Origin: an uncultured Opitutia bacterium
GTDB lineage: Bacteria > Verrucomicrobiota > Verrucomicrobiia > Opitutales > Opitutaceae
Direction: 5' to 3'
DNA: 64,000 bases
NCBI GenBank assembly: GCA_903859715.1
Contig: CAIONS010000009.1
Location: 1 to 64,000 of the forward strand
Within the stretch, counting starts at the first letter, position 1, and each line of letters opens with the position of its first letter. The translations under genes were made by a program, and so were the position numbers. The notes under the pieces were generated by a model. That model worked only from the letters and a program-made list of their open reading frames with translations. It searched no databases and had not been told where the DNA came from. Positions 24,971-32,653 of the stretch are shown piece by piece.

Positions 24971-26243
24971 AATCGATCTCGGTGACAGCGGGGCCCGCGC
25001 AGAAAGCGTGAGTGATTTCACGCGACGCGTGAAAGCCCTGCTCGAAGGCGGCGTCCGGCCGGGCTGGGTTCGAGGAGAAGTGTCGAACCTGCGCGCGCAG
25101 GCGAGCGGGCACGTTTATTTTTCGCTGAAGGACGCCACGGCGCAGGTGAGCGCGGTGCTGTTCCGGGGTGATGCGGCGCGGCAGACCGTGAAACTGCGGG
25201 ATGGGCAGCAGGTCGTGGTGTTCGGGGCCGTGAGCGTTTACGAGGCGCGCGGCCAGTATCAGCTGGTCGTACGCGCGGTGATCGAGGACGGCGTGGGCCG
25301 GTTGCAGCAGGAGTTCGAGCGGCTGAAGCAACGGCTGGCGGACGAGGGATTGTTCGCCGCGGAAAAGAAACGGCCGATTCCGGAGATGCCGGCGACGGTG
25401 GGATTCATCACGTCGCCGACGGGCGCGGCGGTGCAGGATTTCATGCGGATCCTGACGCGGCGCGGCTGGCGCGGGCGGCTGGTCGTGCTGCCGGCCAAGG
25501 TCCAGGGCGACGGCGCGGCGGCGGAGATGGTTGCGATGCTGGAGCTGGCGCAGGAATTGAAAATCTTTGATCTGCTGGTGATCGGTCGTGGCGGCGGGAG
25601 CCTGGAGGATTTGTGGGCATTTAATGAAGAGCCACTGGTGCGCGCGGTGGCAGGCTGCCCGATCCCGGTCATCTCGGCCGTGGGACATGAGATTGATTTC
25701 ACGCTCTGTGACTTCGCGGCGGATGTGCGGGCGGAAACGCCGAGCGGGGCGGCGGAGCTGATCTCGAGCAATTTTGTCCACTGCGCTGAGCGGGCGGCCC
25801 AAGCGAGCGAGGCGATGGTCGCGGCGGGCGAGGGTGCGGTGGAGCGGGCGGCCGAACGGCTCGACCACGCGCGTTCGCGGCTGCGGCTGCTGACGCCGGC
25901 GGCGCAGATCGAGCAGGGGTTTCTGCGGCTCGATGATTTTTCCAACCGCCTGGCCTCGGCCCTGCGGTCGCTGCTGCAGCTGCGCCGCCAGCAACTCGGC
26001 GAAGCCCGGACCCGGCTGATGCACAGTTCGCCGGAGACGCGCGTGCAGCACGGGTCGCACCAGCTGCTCTCGCTGTACAAGCGGCTGCAGGCGGCGAGCC
26101 CGGCCTCCGTGCTCAACCGCGGGTTTGCCATCGTGCGTGACGAGCGCGGCCAGCCCGTGGCGCGGCGCGCGGCGATCAAGGCCGGCCAGCGGCTGAGCGC
26201 GGAGTTCAGCGACGGCACGGTCAAGATCCGCGCGGAAGAATGA
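24960..26243 (+). CDS. xseA: exodeoxyribonuclease VII large subunit
   Basis: About 427 residues from a GTG at 24960 that overlaps the VTT stop by 11 bp; a GTG at 25008 (VSDFTRRVKALLEGG) is an alternative closer to the usual family start. The N-terminal OB fold is visible in WVRGEVSNLRAQASGHVYFSLKD. The catalytic region contains VGFITSPTGAAVQDF, DLLVIGRGGGSLEDLWAFNEE and PVISAVGHEIDFTLCDFAADVRAETPSGAAEL, all diagnostic of XseA. The C-terminal coiled-coil half ends in VLNRGFAIVRDERGQPV. The enzyme, with XseB, degrades single-stranded DNA; no xseB is seen nearby. Confidence 0.95.
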   Translation: MKAEIDLGDSGARAESVSDFTRRVKALLEGGVRPGWVRGEVSNLRAQASGHVYFSLKDATAQVSAVLFRGDAARQTVKLRDGQQVVVFGAVSVYEARGQYQLVVRAVIEDGVGRLQQEFERLKQRLADEGLFAAEKKRPIPEMPATVGFITSPTGAAVQDFMRILTRRGWRGRLVVLPAKVQGDGAAAEMVAMLELAQELKIFDLLVIGRGGGSLEDLWAFNEEPLVRAVAGCPIPVISAVGHEIDFTLCDFAADVRAETPSGAAELISSNFVHCAERAAQASEAMVAAGEGAVERAAERLDHARSRLRLLTPAAQIEQGFLRLDDFSNRLASALRSLLQLRRQQLGEARTRLMHSSPETRVQHGSHQLLSLYKRLQAASPASVLNRGFAIVRDERGQPVARRAAIKAGQRLSAEFSDGTVKIRAEE

Positions 26244-26291
26244 CTTCGGTGACTGGAATAATCGGGTGGGCTGGGTACTCTTATCCGGACA

Positions 26292-26888
26292 ATGAAGCTT
26301 CGCCTGTTCACCTCCTTTATCGCGCTGGCGCTCGCCGCCTGCGCCCAATCTGAAATGATGAAATCAACCCAACCCGCCAAAGACGCCCTCCAATGCAAGC
26401 CCGGCGAGAAATCCGCCTGCGGCCTGCCGTCCAACGTTGTCATCGACATGAGCAAGGCCAAGGTGCAGCACACCGACGCCGAGTGGCAGCAGCTGCTCAC
26501 GGCGCGCCAGTTTCAGGTCGCGCGGAAGCAGGGTACCGAGCCGCCGTTCGAAAACGAGTACTGGGACAATCATGCGGACGGCGTTTATTTTTCGGTCTGC
26601 AGTGACACGCCGCTGTTCGACAGCCGGGACAAGTTCGAGAGCGGCACGGGCTGGCCGAGCTTCACGAAACCGATTGAGAAAGCCTTCGTGGGCGAGACCA
26701 CGGATGTGAGCTACGGCATGGAGCGGACGGAAGTGCACTCCAACGTGGACGGCGCGCATCTCGGGCATGTCTTTGAAGACGGCCCGGCGCCGACCGGCCT
26801 GCGCTACTGCATCAACAGCGCCTCGCTGCGCTTTGTGCCGCGCAAGGCGTACGAGGCCTGGGTGGCGAAAAATCAGCCCGCGAAATAG
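26292..26888 (+). CDS. msrB: peptide-methionine (R)-S-oxide reductase, lipoprotein form
   Basis: 198 residues. The first 17 form a lipoprotein signal (KLRLFTSFIALALAAC; lipobox LAAC, C17), so the enzyme is probably membrane-anchored outside the cytoplasm. The MsrB domain spans about residues 58-192: FESGTGWPSFTKPI, EVHSNVDGAHLGHVFEDGP and the catalytic RYCINSASLRF (C173). The CxxC pairs that bind zinc in many MsrB proteins are absent. It repairs methionine-R-sulfoxide in proteins. The stop codon lies in the loop of a terminator stem, so it is monocistronic or last in its transcript. Confidence 0.93.
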   Translation: MKLRLFTSFIALALAACAQSEMMKSTQPAKDALQCKPGEKSACGLPSNVVIDMSKAKVQHTDAEWQQLLTARQFQVARKQGTEPPFENEYWDNHADGVYFSVCSDTPLFDSRDKFESGTGWPSFTKPIEKAFVGETTDVSYGMERTEVHSNVDGAHLGHVFEDGPAPTGLRYCINSASLRFVPRKAYEAWVAKNQPAK

Positions 26889-26901
26889 CGGGCTGATTTT
26901 T
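26871..26901 (+). terminator. terminator overlapping the msrB stop codon
   Basis: Stem AATCAGCCCGC pairs with GCGGGCTGATT (11 bp) around a 6-nt loop, followed by a short T run. The left arm is the last coding sequence of msrB and the TAG sits at the loop/right arm. Confidence 0.85.
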
Positions 26902-27034
26902 GGGAGCTGGGAGATTGTAGCTGGGAGATGGAATACCCGAGCCTAGTGGAATGGAGGGCGACTCGGCGAAGATTTCCATCTACTATCTCCAAGCTCCCAT
27001 CTCCGATTTCCCAAAGCCCGAGTCGCGCAGCAGC
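26902..27034. repeat. intergenic repeat-rich spacer with imperfect inverted repeats
   Basis: Between the msrB terminator and the convergent oxidoreductase gene. Two direct copies of a GGGAGCTGGGAGAT-like unit (26903-26930) are opposed by TCCAAGCTCCCATCTCC (26988-27004), and CCGAG-containing half-sites pair across the centre. Non-coding; resembles the other dispersed intergenic repeats in this window. Confidence 0.6.
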
Positions 27035-28192
27035 TCAGGCTTTAGGAAATTTCAGCCACTTCGCGCCTCGCTTGGAGCTTTTCACCACGGTCTCGATGAA
27101 GGCCATGCCCTCGACGCCGTCGTCGATCGTCGGGAAATCGAGGTCCTTCGGCGGGCGCTTGCCCTCGACCTCCGCGGCGATCGCGCGGAAAGCCTCGAGG
27201 TAAATATTGGCGAATGCCTCCAGGTAGCCCTCCGGGTGACCGGCCGGGATGCGGGTGAACTGGCCGACGCGCGGCGAAAGATAGCCATTGCCGCGGCGCC
27301 AGATCTGACGGGGCTGGTCGGCGAACTTCACGACCAGTTCGTTGGGAAACTCCTGCCGCCACTCGAGCCCGGCCTTGGTGCCGTAGACGCGGATATTGAG
27401 CATGTTTTCGTCGCCGATGGAAATCTGCGAGGAATGGAGCACGCCCTTGGCACCGCCCTGGTAGCGGACGAGCACGTTGCCGTCGTCGTCGAGCTTGCGG
27501 CCTTTCACGAAGGTCGTGAGGTCGGCGCAGAGGGACTCGATGTGCAGTCCGGTGATGTAGCGGGCGAGGTTCTCGGCGTGAGTGCCGATGTCGCCCATGC
27601 AGCCGGCAGCGCCGCTGCGCTTCGGGTCGGTGCGCCAGCCGGCCTGCTTCTGGCCGGTCTTTTCCAGGAACGTGCTCAGCCAGCCCTGCGGGTACTCGAC
27701 GACGATCTTGCGGATGGGGCCGACGGTGCCGTTCTGCACCAACTCGCGCGCCTGCTTCACCATGACGTTGCCGGTGTAGTTGTGGGTGAGGACCAGGACC
27801 TTCCTCGACTTCTTTACGACCGTGCGCAGTAGCTTGGCCTCGGCGAGGTTGAAGGTGGCGGGCTTGTCGAGGACCACGTTGAAGCCGGACTCAAGAAACA
27901 GCTTGGCCGGCGGGAAATGCTGGTGGTTGGGCGTGACGATGACGACGAAGTCGAGCCGCTCGGCAGCGGGCTTTTTGGCCTCGGCTTTCGCCATCTCCTG
28001 ATAGCTGCCATATACGCGGGACGGATGGAGGAAGAGATCGGCCCCGGAGGCTTTGGAGCGCGCGGCGTCGGATGAAAAGGCGCCAGCGACGAGCTCGGCC
28101 TTGCCATCCATGATGGCGGCAATGCGGTGGACGGCGCCGATGAACGCGCCGCGTCCGCCGCCGATCATGCCAAAACGAAGTTTTCTGTTCAT
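27035..28192 (-). CDS. Gfo/Idh/MocA family oxidoreductase
   Basis: 385 residues. The N-terminal Rossmann domain starts FGMIGGGRGAFIGAVHR, and the family's E-K-P motif appears as VLDKPATFNLAEAK near residue 100. The C-terminal alpha/beta dehydrogenase domain carries GCMGDIGTHAENLARYITG, whose His is the usual catalytic/substrate residue. Members oxidise or reduce sugars and inositols with NAD(P). Downstream of the isomerase/epimerase gene on the same strand (81-bp gap), a pairing common in sugar or inositol catabolic operons. The specific substrate is not deducible. Confidence 0.9.
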   Translation of the reverse strand: MNRKLRFGMIGGGRGAFIGAVHRIAAIMDGKAELVAGAFSSDAARSKASGADLFLHPSRVYGSYQEMAKAEAKKPAAERLDFVVIVTPNHQHFPPAKLFLESGFNVVLDKPATFNLAEAKLLRTVVKKSRKVLVLTHNYTGNVMVKQARELVQNGTVGPIRKIVVEYPQGWLSTFLEKTGQKQAGWRTDPKRSGAAGCMGDIGTHAENLARYITGLHIESLCADLTTFVKGRKLDDDGNVLVRYQGGAKGVLHSSQISIGDENMLNIRVYGTKAGLEWRQEFPNELVVKFADQPRQIWRRGNGYLSPRVGQFTRIPAGHPEGYLEAFANIYLEAFRAIAAEVEGKRPPKDLDFPTIDDGVEGMAFIETVVKSSKRGAKWLKFPKA

Positions 28193-28198
28193 GGGAGT

Positions 28199-28262
28199 AA
28201 TTTTTTGCCCGCTAATTGCGCGAATCAGAACGAATTTCCCGAACGATTCGCGTTTATTCGCG
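28199..28262. repeat. short repeat cluster of GATTCGCG units
   Basis: The spacer between the isomerase and oxidoreductase genes contains GAACGATTCGCG, TTTATTCGCG and GTGATTCGCGGG, a tandem set of TTCGCG-containing units that would read in the transcript as a partial hairpin. Non-coding; function unknown. Confidence 0.5.
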
Positions 28263-28273
28263 TGATTCGCGGG

Positions 28274-29317
28274 TCACTGGTTTTTCTTGTCGAATGCCGC
28301 GTCGAACGCGAGGGAGCTGGAGGGGAAGTCGACCTTGCGCACGAAGGCGGCGGCTTCGGTGCCGCCGTGGACGCGGTCCATGCGGATGTCTTCCCACTCG
28401 ACGGAGAGCGGGCCGCGATAGCCAATGTCGTTCAGCGCGACGATGATGTCCTCGAACTTGATGTCGCCGTGGCCGAGCGAGCGGAAATCCCAGGCGCGGC
28501 GGGCATCACCGAAATTCACGTGCCCACCGAAGGTACCGACGGTGCCGTCGCCGTGGCCCCACCACACGTCCTTCATGTGGACGTGGTAGATGCGGTCGCT
28601 GAAGGTGCGGATGAACTTCACGTAATCGACGCCCTGGTAGCCGAGGTGCGAGGGGTCGTAGTTGAACCCGAAGCGCTTGTGGCCCTTCACGGCGGCGACG
28701 GCGCGCTGGGCCGAGGCGATGTCGAAGGCGATCTCGGTCGGGTGAACCTCGAGGCCGAAATTCACGTTGGCCTTGTCGAAGGCCTCGAGGATCGGCCCGA
28801 AGCGCTTGCCGAAGTCGGCGAAGCCGGCGTCCCAGTAAGCCTGCGAGGTCGGCGGAAACGCGTAGATCGAGTGCCAGATGCTGGAGCCGGTGAAGCCGTT
28901 GACGACGGCGGGGAACGCGTCGCCGCCCTTGCGGCCGGGCTTGGCGTCGAAGAAGGCGCGCGCGGCCTTCGCGGTGAGGGCGAGTTTTTTGGCGGCGCGC
29001 TGGCGCACACCCTCGGGATCGCCGTTGCCCCAGACGTCGGGCGGGAGGATGGCTTGGTGGCGTTCGTCGATGCGATCGCACACGGCCTGGCCGACGAGGT
29101 GGCTCGACACGGCGAAGCAGGAGAGGCCGTGGTCCTTCAGCAGCGCCCAATGGTTGGCGACGTACTTTTTCGAGGAGGCGGCCTGGTCGGGGTCAAAGTG
29201 ATCGCCCCAGCAGGCGAGTTCGACGCCATCGTAGCCCATCTGTTTGACGAGCGGGGCAAGTTTCTCGAGGGGCAGGTCGGCCCACTGGCCGGTGAAGAGC
29301 GTGACGGGTCTCGGCAT
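28274..29317 (-). CDS. sugar phosphate isomerase/epimerase (AP-endonuclease 2-like TIM barrel)
   Basis: About 347 residues from the ATG at 29317 ([17 protein letters not shown]); an upstream in-frame ATG at 29368 adds Pro-rich sequence that does not fit the family. The xylose-isomerase-like TIM barrel is supported by [16 protein letters not shown] at the N-terminus, the metal-ligand-rich [30 protein letters not shown] and [15 protein letters not shown], and the C-terminal [14 protein letters not shown]. Members are metal-dependent isomerases, epimerases or dehydratases. It precedes a Gfo/Idh oxidoreductase gene and probably acts in the same pathway. Confidence 0.9.
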   Translation of the reverse strand: MPRPVTLFTGQWADLPLEKLAPLVKQMGYDGVELACWGDHFDPDQAASSKKYVANHWALLKDHGLSCFAVSSHLVGQAVCDRIDERHQAILPPDVWGNGDPEGVRQRAAKKLALTAKAARAFFDAKPGRKGGDAFPAVVNGFTGSSIWHSIYAFPPTSQAYWDAGFADFGKRFGPILEAFDKANVNFGLEVHPTEIAFDIASAQRAVAAVKGHKRFGFNYDPSHLGYQGVDYVKFIRTFSDRIYHVHMKDVWWGHGDGTVGTFGGHVNFGDARRAWDFRSLGHGDIKFEDIIVALNDIGYRGPLSVEWEDIRMDRVHGGTEAAAFVRKVDFPSSSLAFDAAFDKKNQ

Positions 29318-29412
29318 AAAACGCGGAGGTTGGGGTTGAGGGGCAAGCGGCGGGACGCAGGGCGTCACGGCCGGCGGGAGATTTCGCCGGGAGGACGGCG
29401 AGCGGCAAGGGA

Positions 29413-29436
29413 AATTCGGCGCGGGAGCGCCGAATT
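29413..29436. other. perfect intergenic hairpin
   Basis: AATTCGGCGC (29413-29422), loop GGGA, GCGCCGAATT (29427-29436). It lies between the NamZ gene stop (29482) and the isomerase start (29317). No T run is adjacent, so it may be a processing or stalling structure or a weak terminator for the upstream gene. Confidence 0.7.
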
Positions 29437-29481
29437 AGGAGTTGGGAGACAGGAGTCGGGAGATCGAAGGCCGGCTGGGGC

Positions 29482-30873
29482 TTAGCGGTACAGCCAGTAG
29501 CGCTTGCTCTCCAGCTGGTAGATCCGCGCCTGTTCCCGCCACGTGCGCAGCCACGCTTCGAGATCGATCGCGGCGCCCTTGGTGACGAGGTCGTTGTAGA
29601 AGGCGGTCGAGCCCATGTGGACGAGGAAGGTCCGGCGCTCTGCAGGGGTGGCGGCAGCGAACGGATTCTTCCGGTCGAGCTTACAGGCGAGCTTCATCAG
29701 GTAGAAACTCAACTCCGCCGGCTGCCATTCATCATAGTCGGTGATCTCGACGTAAAGTCCCACGGCGGGTTTGCCGTTGCGATCCGGCGCGCTCACGCGG
29801 CGAAACTGCAGTCCGGGCAGATTGAGGGCGCGGAATTCCTTTTCAATGACGTCGATCTTGGCGGTTTGGTGGGCGAGGCCGCGGAAAGGATATTGCCTGC
29901 CGACGCCATGGGTGAACCCGCCGAGGATGCAGCCCAGCCCGGTCATCGCGTAGCCCTGGCACGCGGCGAAATCCTGAACGGCGGTTGAGGTTGGCACAAA
30001 GGTGAGCCCGGTCTCGGGCCAGCGCATCGCCCGCCGCCAGCCGCGCATCGGGATGACGGTGAGCCGGCCGCGTTCGCGAACCGCATCGGACACGCCGAGG
30101 ACGCCGGGTGCCTCCTTGGCCATGCGCGCGAGTTCGCCGATCGTCAGGCCGTGGACGTAGGGTACGCGGAACCGGCCAACGTCACTCATCCACTGGGGAT
30201 CGAGGGGCGGTCCACTGACCTTGAGGCCGCCGAGAGGATTCGGCCGGTCGAGGACGATGACCTCCTTGCCGTTCTCGAAGCACGCCTGCATGGCGGTCTT
30301 CATGGCCCCGCTGAACGTGTAGCTGCGCACGCCGATGTCCTGCAGGTCGATGACGAGCGCATCGATGCCCTTCAATTGAGCGCGGGTCGGCACGAAATGC
30401 TGGGTCTTGGCGTTGTAGAGCGAGTAGACGGTGAGTCCGGTACGCGGGTCGATCTTGTCGGGAAAGGTCTTCTCGGCCGGCATCTCGTTGTAGAGGCCGT
30501 GCTCCACGGCATAGAGTGCGACGAGTTGCACGCCGGGCGCGCGGCGCAGCACGTCGATCGTGCTTTCTCCTCGGCGGTTCACACCGGCAGGGTGGGTGAG
30601 GAGGCCGATGCGCTTGCCCTTGACCGCGGCGAAGCCCTGCGACTCGAGGACGTCGATGCCGAGCATCACGGGATAAATGGGCGCCGAGGACACCACGGTC
30701 TGCGTCACGCGCGGAACTGTTACAGCGGGTGCGGTCGGCGCCATGGGCGGGAGGGCCACCGAGGCGGCGGGCCGGGTGGGCACGCGGCTGGCGCTGCAGG
30801 CGATCAAGCCGAGCAACAGGACGAGGGAGGCGCAGAAGTACTTCAAAGGGAGCAGGCGGTGAGGGCCGGACAT
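29482..30873 (-). CDS. namZ: exo-beta-N-acetylmuramidase NamZ-like (DUF1343) lipoprotein
   Basis: About 463 residues from the ATG at 30873 (MSGPHRLLPLKYF). It has a lipoprotein signal (LVLLLGLIACSAS) and a Pro/Ala/Val-rich linker. The DUF1343 domain begins GIDVLESQGFAAVKGKRIGLLTHPAGVNRRG and continues with LYAVEHGLYNE and ALVIDLQDIGVRSYTFSG. The characterised member of this family, NamZ, releases terminal N-acetylmuramic acid from peptidoglycan fragments; Glu in AVEHG is a likely active-site residue. Expected location: periplasmic or outer-membrane-anchored. Its neighbour is a glycerate kinase gene on the same strand 226 bp upstream. Confidence 0.88.
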   Translation of the reverse strand: MSGPHRLLPLKYFCASLVLLLGLIACSASRVPTRPAASVALPPMAPTAPAVTVPRVTQTVVSSAPIYPVMLGIDVLESQGFAAVKGKRIGLLTHPAGVNRRGESTIDVLRRAPGVQLVALYAVEHGLYNEMPAEKTFPDKIDPRTGLTVYSLYNAKTQHFVPTRAQLKGIDALVIDLQDIGVRSYTFSGAMKTAMQACFENGKEVIVLDRPNPLGGLKVSGPPLDPQWMSDVGRFRVPYVHGLTIGELARMAKEAPGVLGVSDAVRERGRLTVIPMRGWRRAMRWPETGLTFVPTSTAVQDFAACQGYAMTGLGCILGGFTHGVGRQYPFRGLAHQTAKIDVIEKEFRALNLPGLQFRRVSAPDRNGKPAVGLYVEITDYDEWQPAELSFYLMKLACKLDRKNPFAAATPAERRTFLVHMGSTAFYNDLVTKGAAIDLEAWLRTWREQARIYQLESKRYWLYR

Positions 30874-30963
30874 GCGGGCCGAAACCTTGGAGCGTGACGC
30901 GGCTCCGTCGAGAATGTTTCCCGATGTTTTTTCAGCGTGCGATTGGATGTTGATGAGGCCGAG

Positions 30964-31076
30964 GGTGGGCGGGCACGTCCCGGTGCCCGCATTTGCCGAC
31001 GCGAGCTGACCTGAGGTGGGACATGCAGGTTGGCGATCACTCTGACCCATGCGGGCACGGGACGTGCCCGCCCACC
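30964..31076. repeat. intergenic inverted repeat, GGTGGGCGGGCACGTCCC type
   Basis: Left arm 30964-30991 and right arm 31050-31076 are reverse complements except for one inserted base. Each arm is itself partly palindromic (GGGCACG/CGTGCCC), so alternative foldings are possible. It occupies most of the gap between the glycerate kinase gene and namZ. Confidence 0.8.
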
Positions 31077-31099
31077 TCGAACCGGCCTGGCAAAACACG

Positions 31100-32260
31100 T
31101 TACTGGTCCAAGTGCTCTACCGCGGTGACGAGGTTGGCCTTGGCGTTGAGCAGCGCCGCGTTGAGCGGCTGGCCGGGAGGCGTGATCGTGTGCAAAGTGA
31201 GGCCGGGACGGGTGTCGCCCGCGGTAACCTGGCCGGCAAACACGTGCACGGGTTTGCCGAGTGAGAGCGCGCGGGTGGCGACGGCGCCGGGGCCTTTGCC
31301 GCTGAGCGAACTGTCGTCGAAACGGCCTTCGCCGGTGATGATCAGGTCCGCGGCGGCAATGCGGGTGTCGAGATCCAGCCAGGCGGCGACGAGTTCGAAG
31401 CCGGGCAGAAGCGTGGCGCGTGCGGCGGTCATCAGGCCGAACGCAATGCCACCCGCCGCACCGGCGCCGGGTTGATCCATCAGGGTGTCCGGCTGTCCGC
31501 TCTGGGCGCACAGCAGCAGGCCGAGCCGGGCACTGGCATGGTCGAGTTTCGCGAGGTCGGCTGGCAGCAGGCCTTTTTGCGGGCCATAAATCGCAGCGGC
31601 TCCGCGGGGACCGAGGAGGGGATTGGAGACATCGCACGCGATGCGGATGGGCGGAAGTGGGATGATTTTCCCGGCGATGCGCTCAATCATGTCCCAGCGG
31701 GCCGGGATCGGCGGCCGGATGGTTTCGTCGCTGCGGGAGAGACACTCGAGGCCGAGGGCGGAAAGGGCGCCGAGCCCGAGATCGCTCGTGGCGCTGCCGC
31801 CCACGCCGAGTAGGATGGCGATCGCGCCGGCCTGGGTGGCGGCGGCGATGAGCTGGCCGGTGCCGAGCGTCGTGGTCTGCCACGGGTCGCGCTGGCCGGG
31901 CGGCAGCAAGGCGAGTCCGCTGGCTGCGGCCATCTCGATCACGGCGATCTCGGCGTCATCGGGTGTCGTGGCCGGCAGTTGCAGCAGGCGGCGGGCGGCG
32001 GCGGGAATTTTTGCCCAAGGGACGAGGCCGAAGGTCGCGTCGACCGGTGCGCCGCGCGGACCGGTGACGGAAATCGTGGAGAGGGTGCCGCCGGCGGAGC
32101 GCGTGAGGATCTCGGCGAACCCTTCGCCGCCGTCGGCCAGCGGACAGAGGTCGAGCGCCCAGTCGGGATGCCGTTGGCGGAGGGCATCCGCGGCCGCCTC
32201 ACAGGCGGCGAGCGCGGCGAGGGAGTCCTTGAACTTGTCGAAGGCGAGGAGCGCGCGCAT
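31100..32260 (-). CDS. glycerate kinase
   Basis: 386 residues. MRALLAFDKFKDSLAALAACEA at the N-terminus, LADGGEGFAEILTRSAGG and LGVGGSATSDLGLGALSALG are diagnostic of the GarK/GlxK type-1 glycerate kinase family, which phosphorylates D-glycerate (typically to 2-phosphoglycerate) with ATP. The C-terminal part carries IITGEGRFDDSSLSGKGPGAVA, another family signature. Cytoplasmic. It stands at the head of the minus-strand run that continues to namZ and the sugar genes; direct metabolic linkage to them is not evident. Confidence 0.93.
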   Translation of the reverse strand: MRALLAFDKFKDSLAALAACEAAADALRQRHPDWALDLCPLADGGEGFAEILTRSAGGTLSTISVTGPRGAPVDATFGLVPWAKIPAAARRLLQLPATTPDDAEIAVIEMAAASGLALLPPGQRDPWQTTTLGTGQLIAAATQAGAIAILLGVGGSATSDLGLGALSALGLECLSRSDETIRPPIPARWDMIERIAGKIIPLPPIRIACDVSNPLLGPRGAAAIYGPQKGLLPADLAKLDHASARLGLLLCAQSGQPDTLMDQPGAGAAGGIAFGLMTAARATLLPGFELVAAWLDLDTRIAAADLIITGEGRFDDSSLSGKGPGAVATRALSLGKPVHVFAGQVTAGDTRPGLTLHTITPPGQPLNAALLNAKANLVTAVEHLDQ

Positions 32261-32283
32261 GACCCCACCAGAAGGTGGGGAAA

Positions 32284-32409
32284 TTCGAAGGTCAAAATCC
32301 GAAATCCGAAGGAAGCTTTAATTGGAAGCCTCTCATCACGTCTCCGGCCACGCGTGCTTCGTACTTCGGACTTCTATCTTCCTTCGAATTTCGGGTTTCT
32401 ACCTTCGAA
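32284..32409. repeat. intergenic inverted repeat, TTCGAAGGT...CCGAA family
   Basis: Left arm TTCGAAGGTCAAAATCCGAAA from 32284 with a CCGAAGGAAG tail; right arm 32379-32409 reads as its approximate complement (CTTCCTTCGAATTTCGGG...ACCTTCGAA). Close relatives of the same arms occur at 47205-47386, 51371-51519, 54235-54355, 55019-55047 and 60403-60425. It fills the gap between the DUF1653 and glycerate kinase genes. Confidence 0.8.
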
Positions 32410-32413
32410 CTTC

Positions 32414-32653
32414 CTAACCCGGTCCGACATAGGCGAAGCGTGTCACGCGCTTCCCGTTCACTTCGACGAGCTCGCTCCACATTCCGGCGGGACGCACCCA
32501 GATGCCGTGGTCGCCATAGAGCGCCTGGTAAACAACGAGAGGCTCGAGCGTCTCGGAATGGCGGGCCAGATGGAGGACACGGTAGTCGTTGCCCTTGTAG
32601 TGGCGGTAAAGGCCAGGGCGTGGCTCGGTGGACAGGGGAAGGAGAGAACTCAT
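32414..32653 (-). CDS. DUF1653 domain protein
   Basis: 79 residues from the ATG at 32653. RPGLYRHYKGNDYRVLHLARHSETLEPLVVYQALYGDHGIWVRP is the DUF1653 core, a small SH3-like beta domain with conserved Y-x-H-x-K-G and V-V-Y-Q segments. The biochemical role of the family is unknown to me. The start overlaps the stop of the GH32 gene (ATGA, 32650-32653), so the two are translationally coupled. The right arm of an intergenic inverted repeat begins 4 bp past its stop. Confidence 0.85.
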   Translation of the reverse strand: MSSLLPLSTEPRPGLYRHYKGNDYRVLHLARHSETLEPLVVYQALYGDHGIWVRPAGMWSELVEVNGKRVTRFAYVGPG

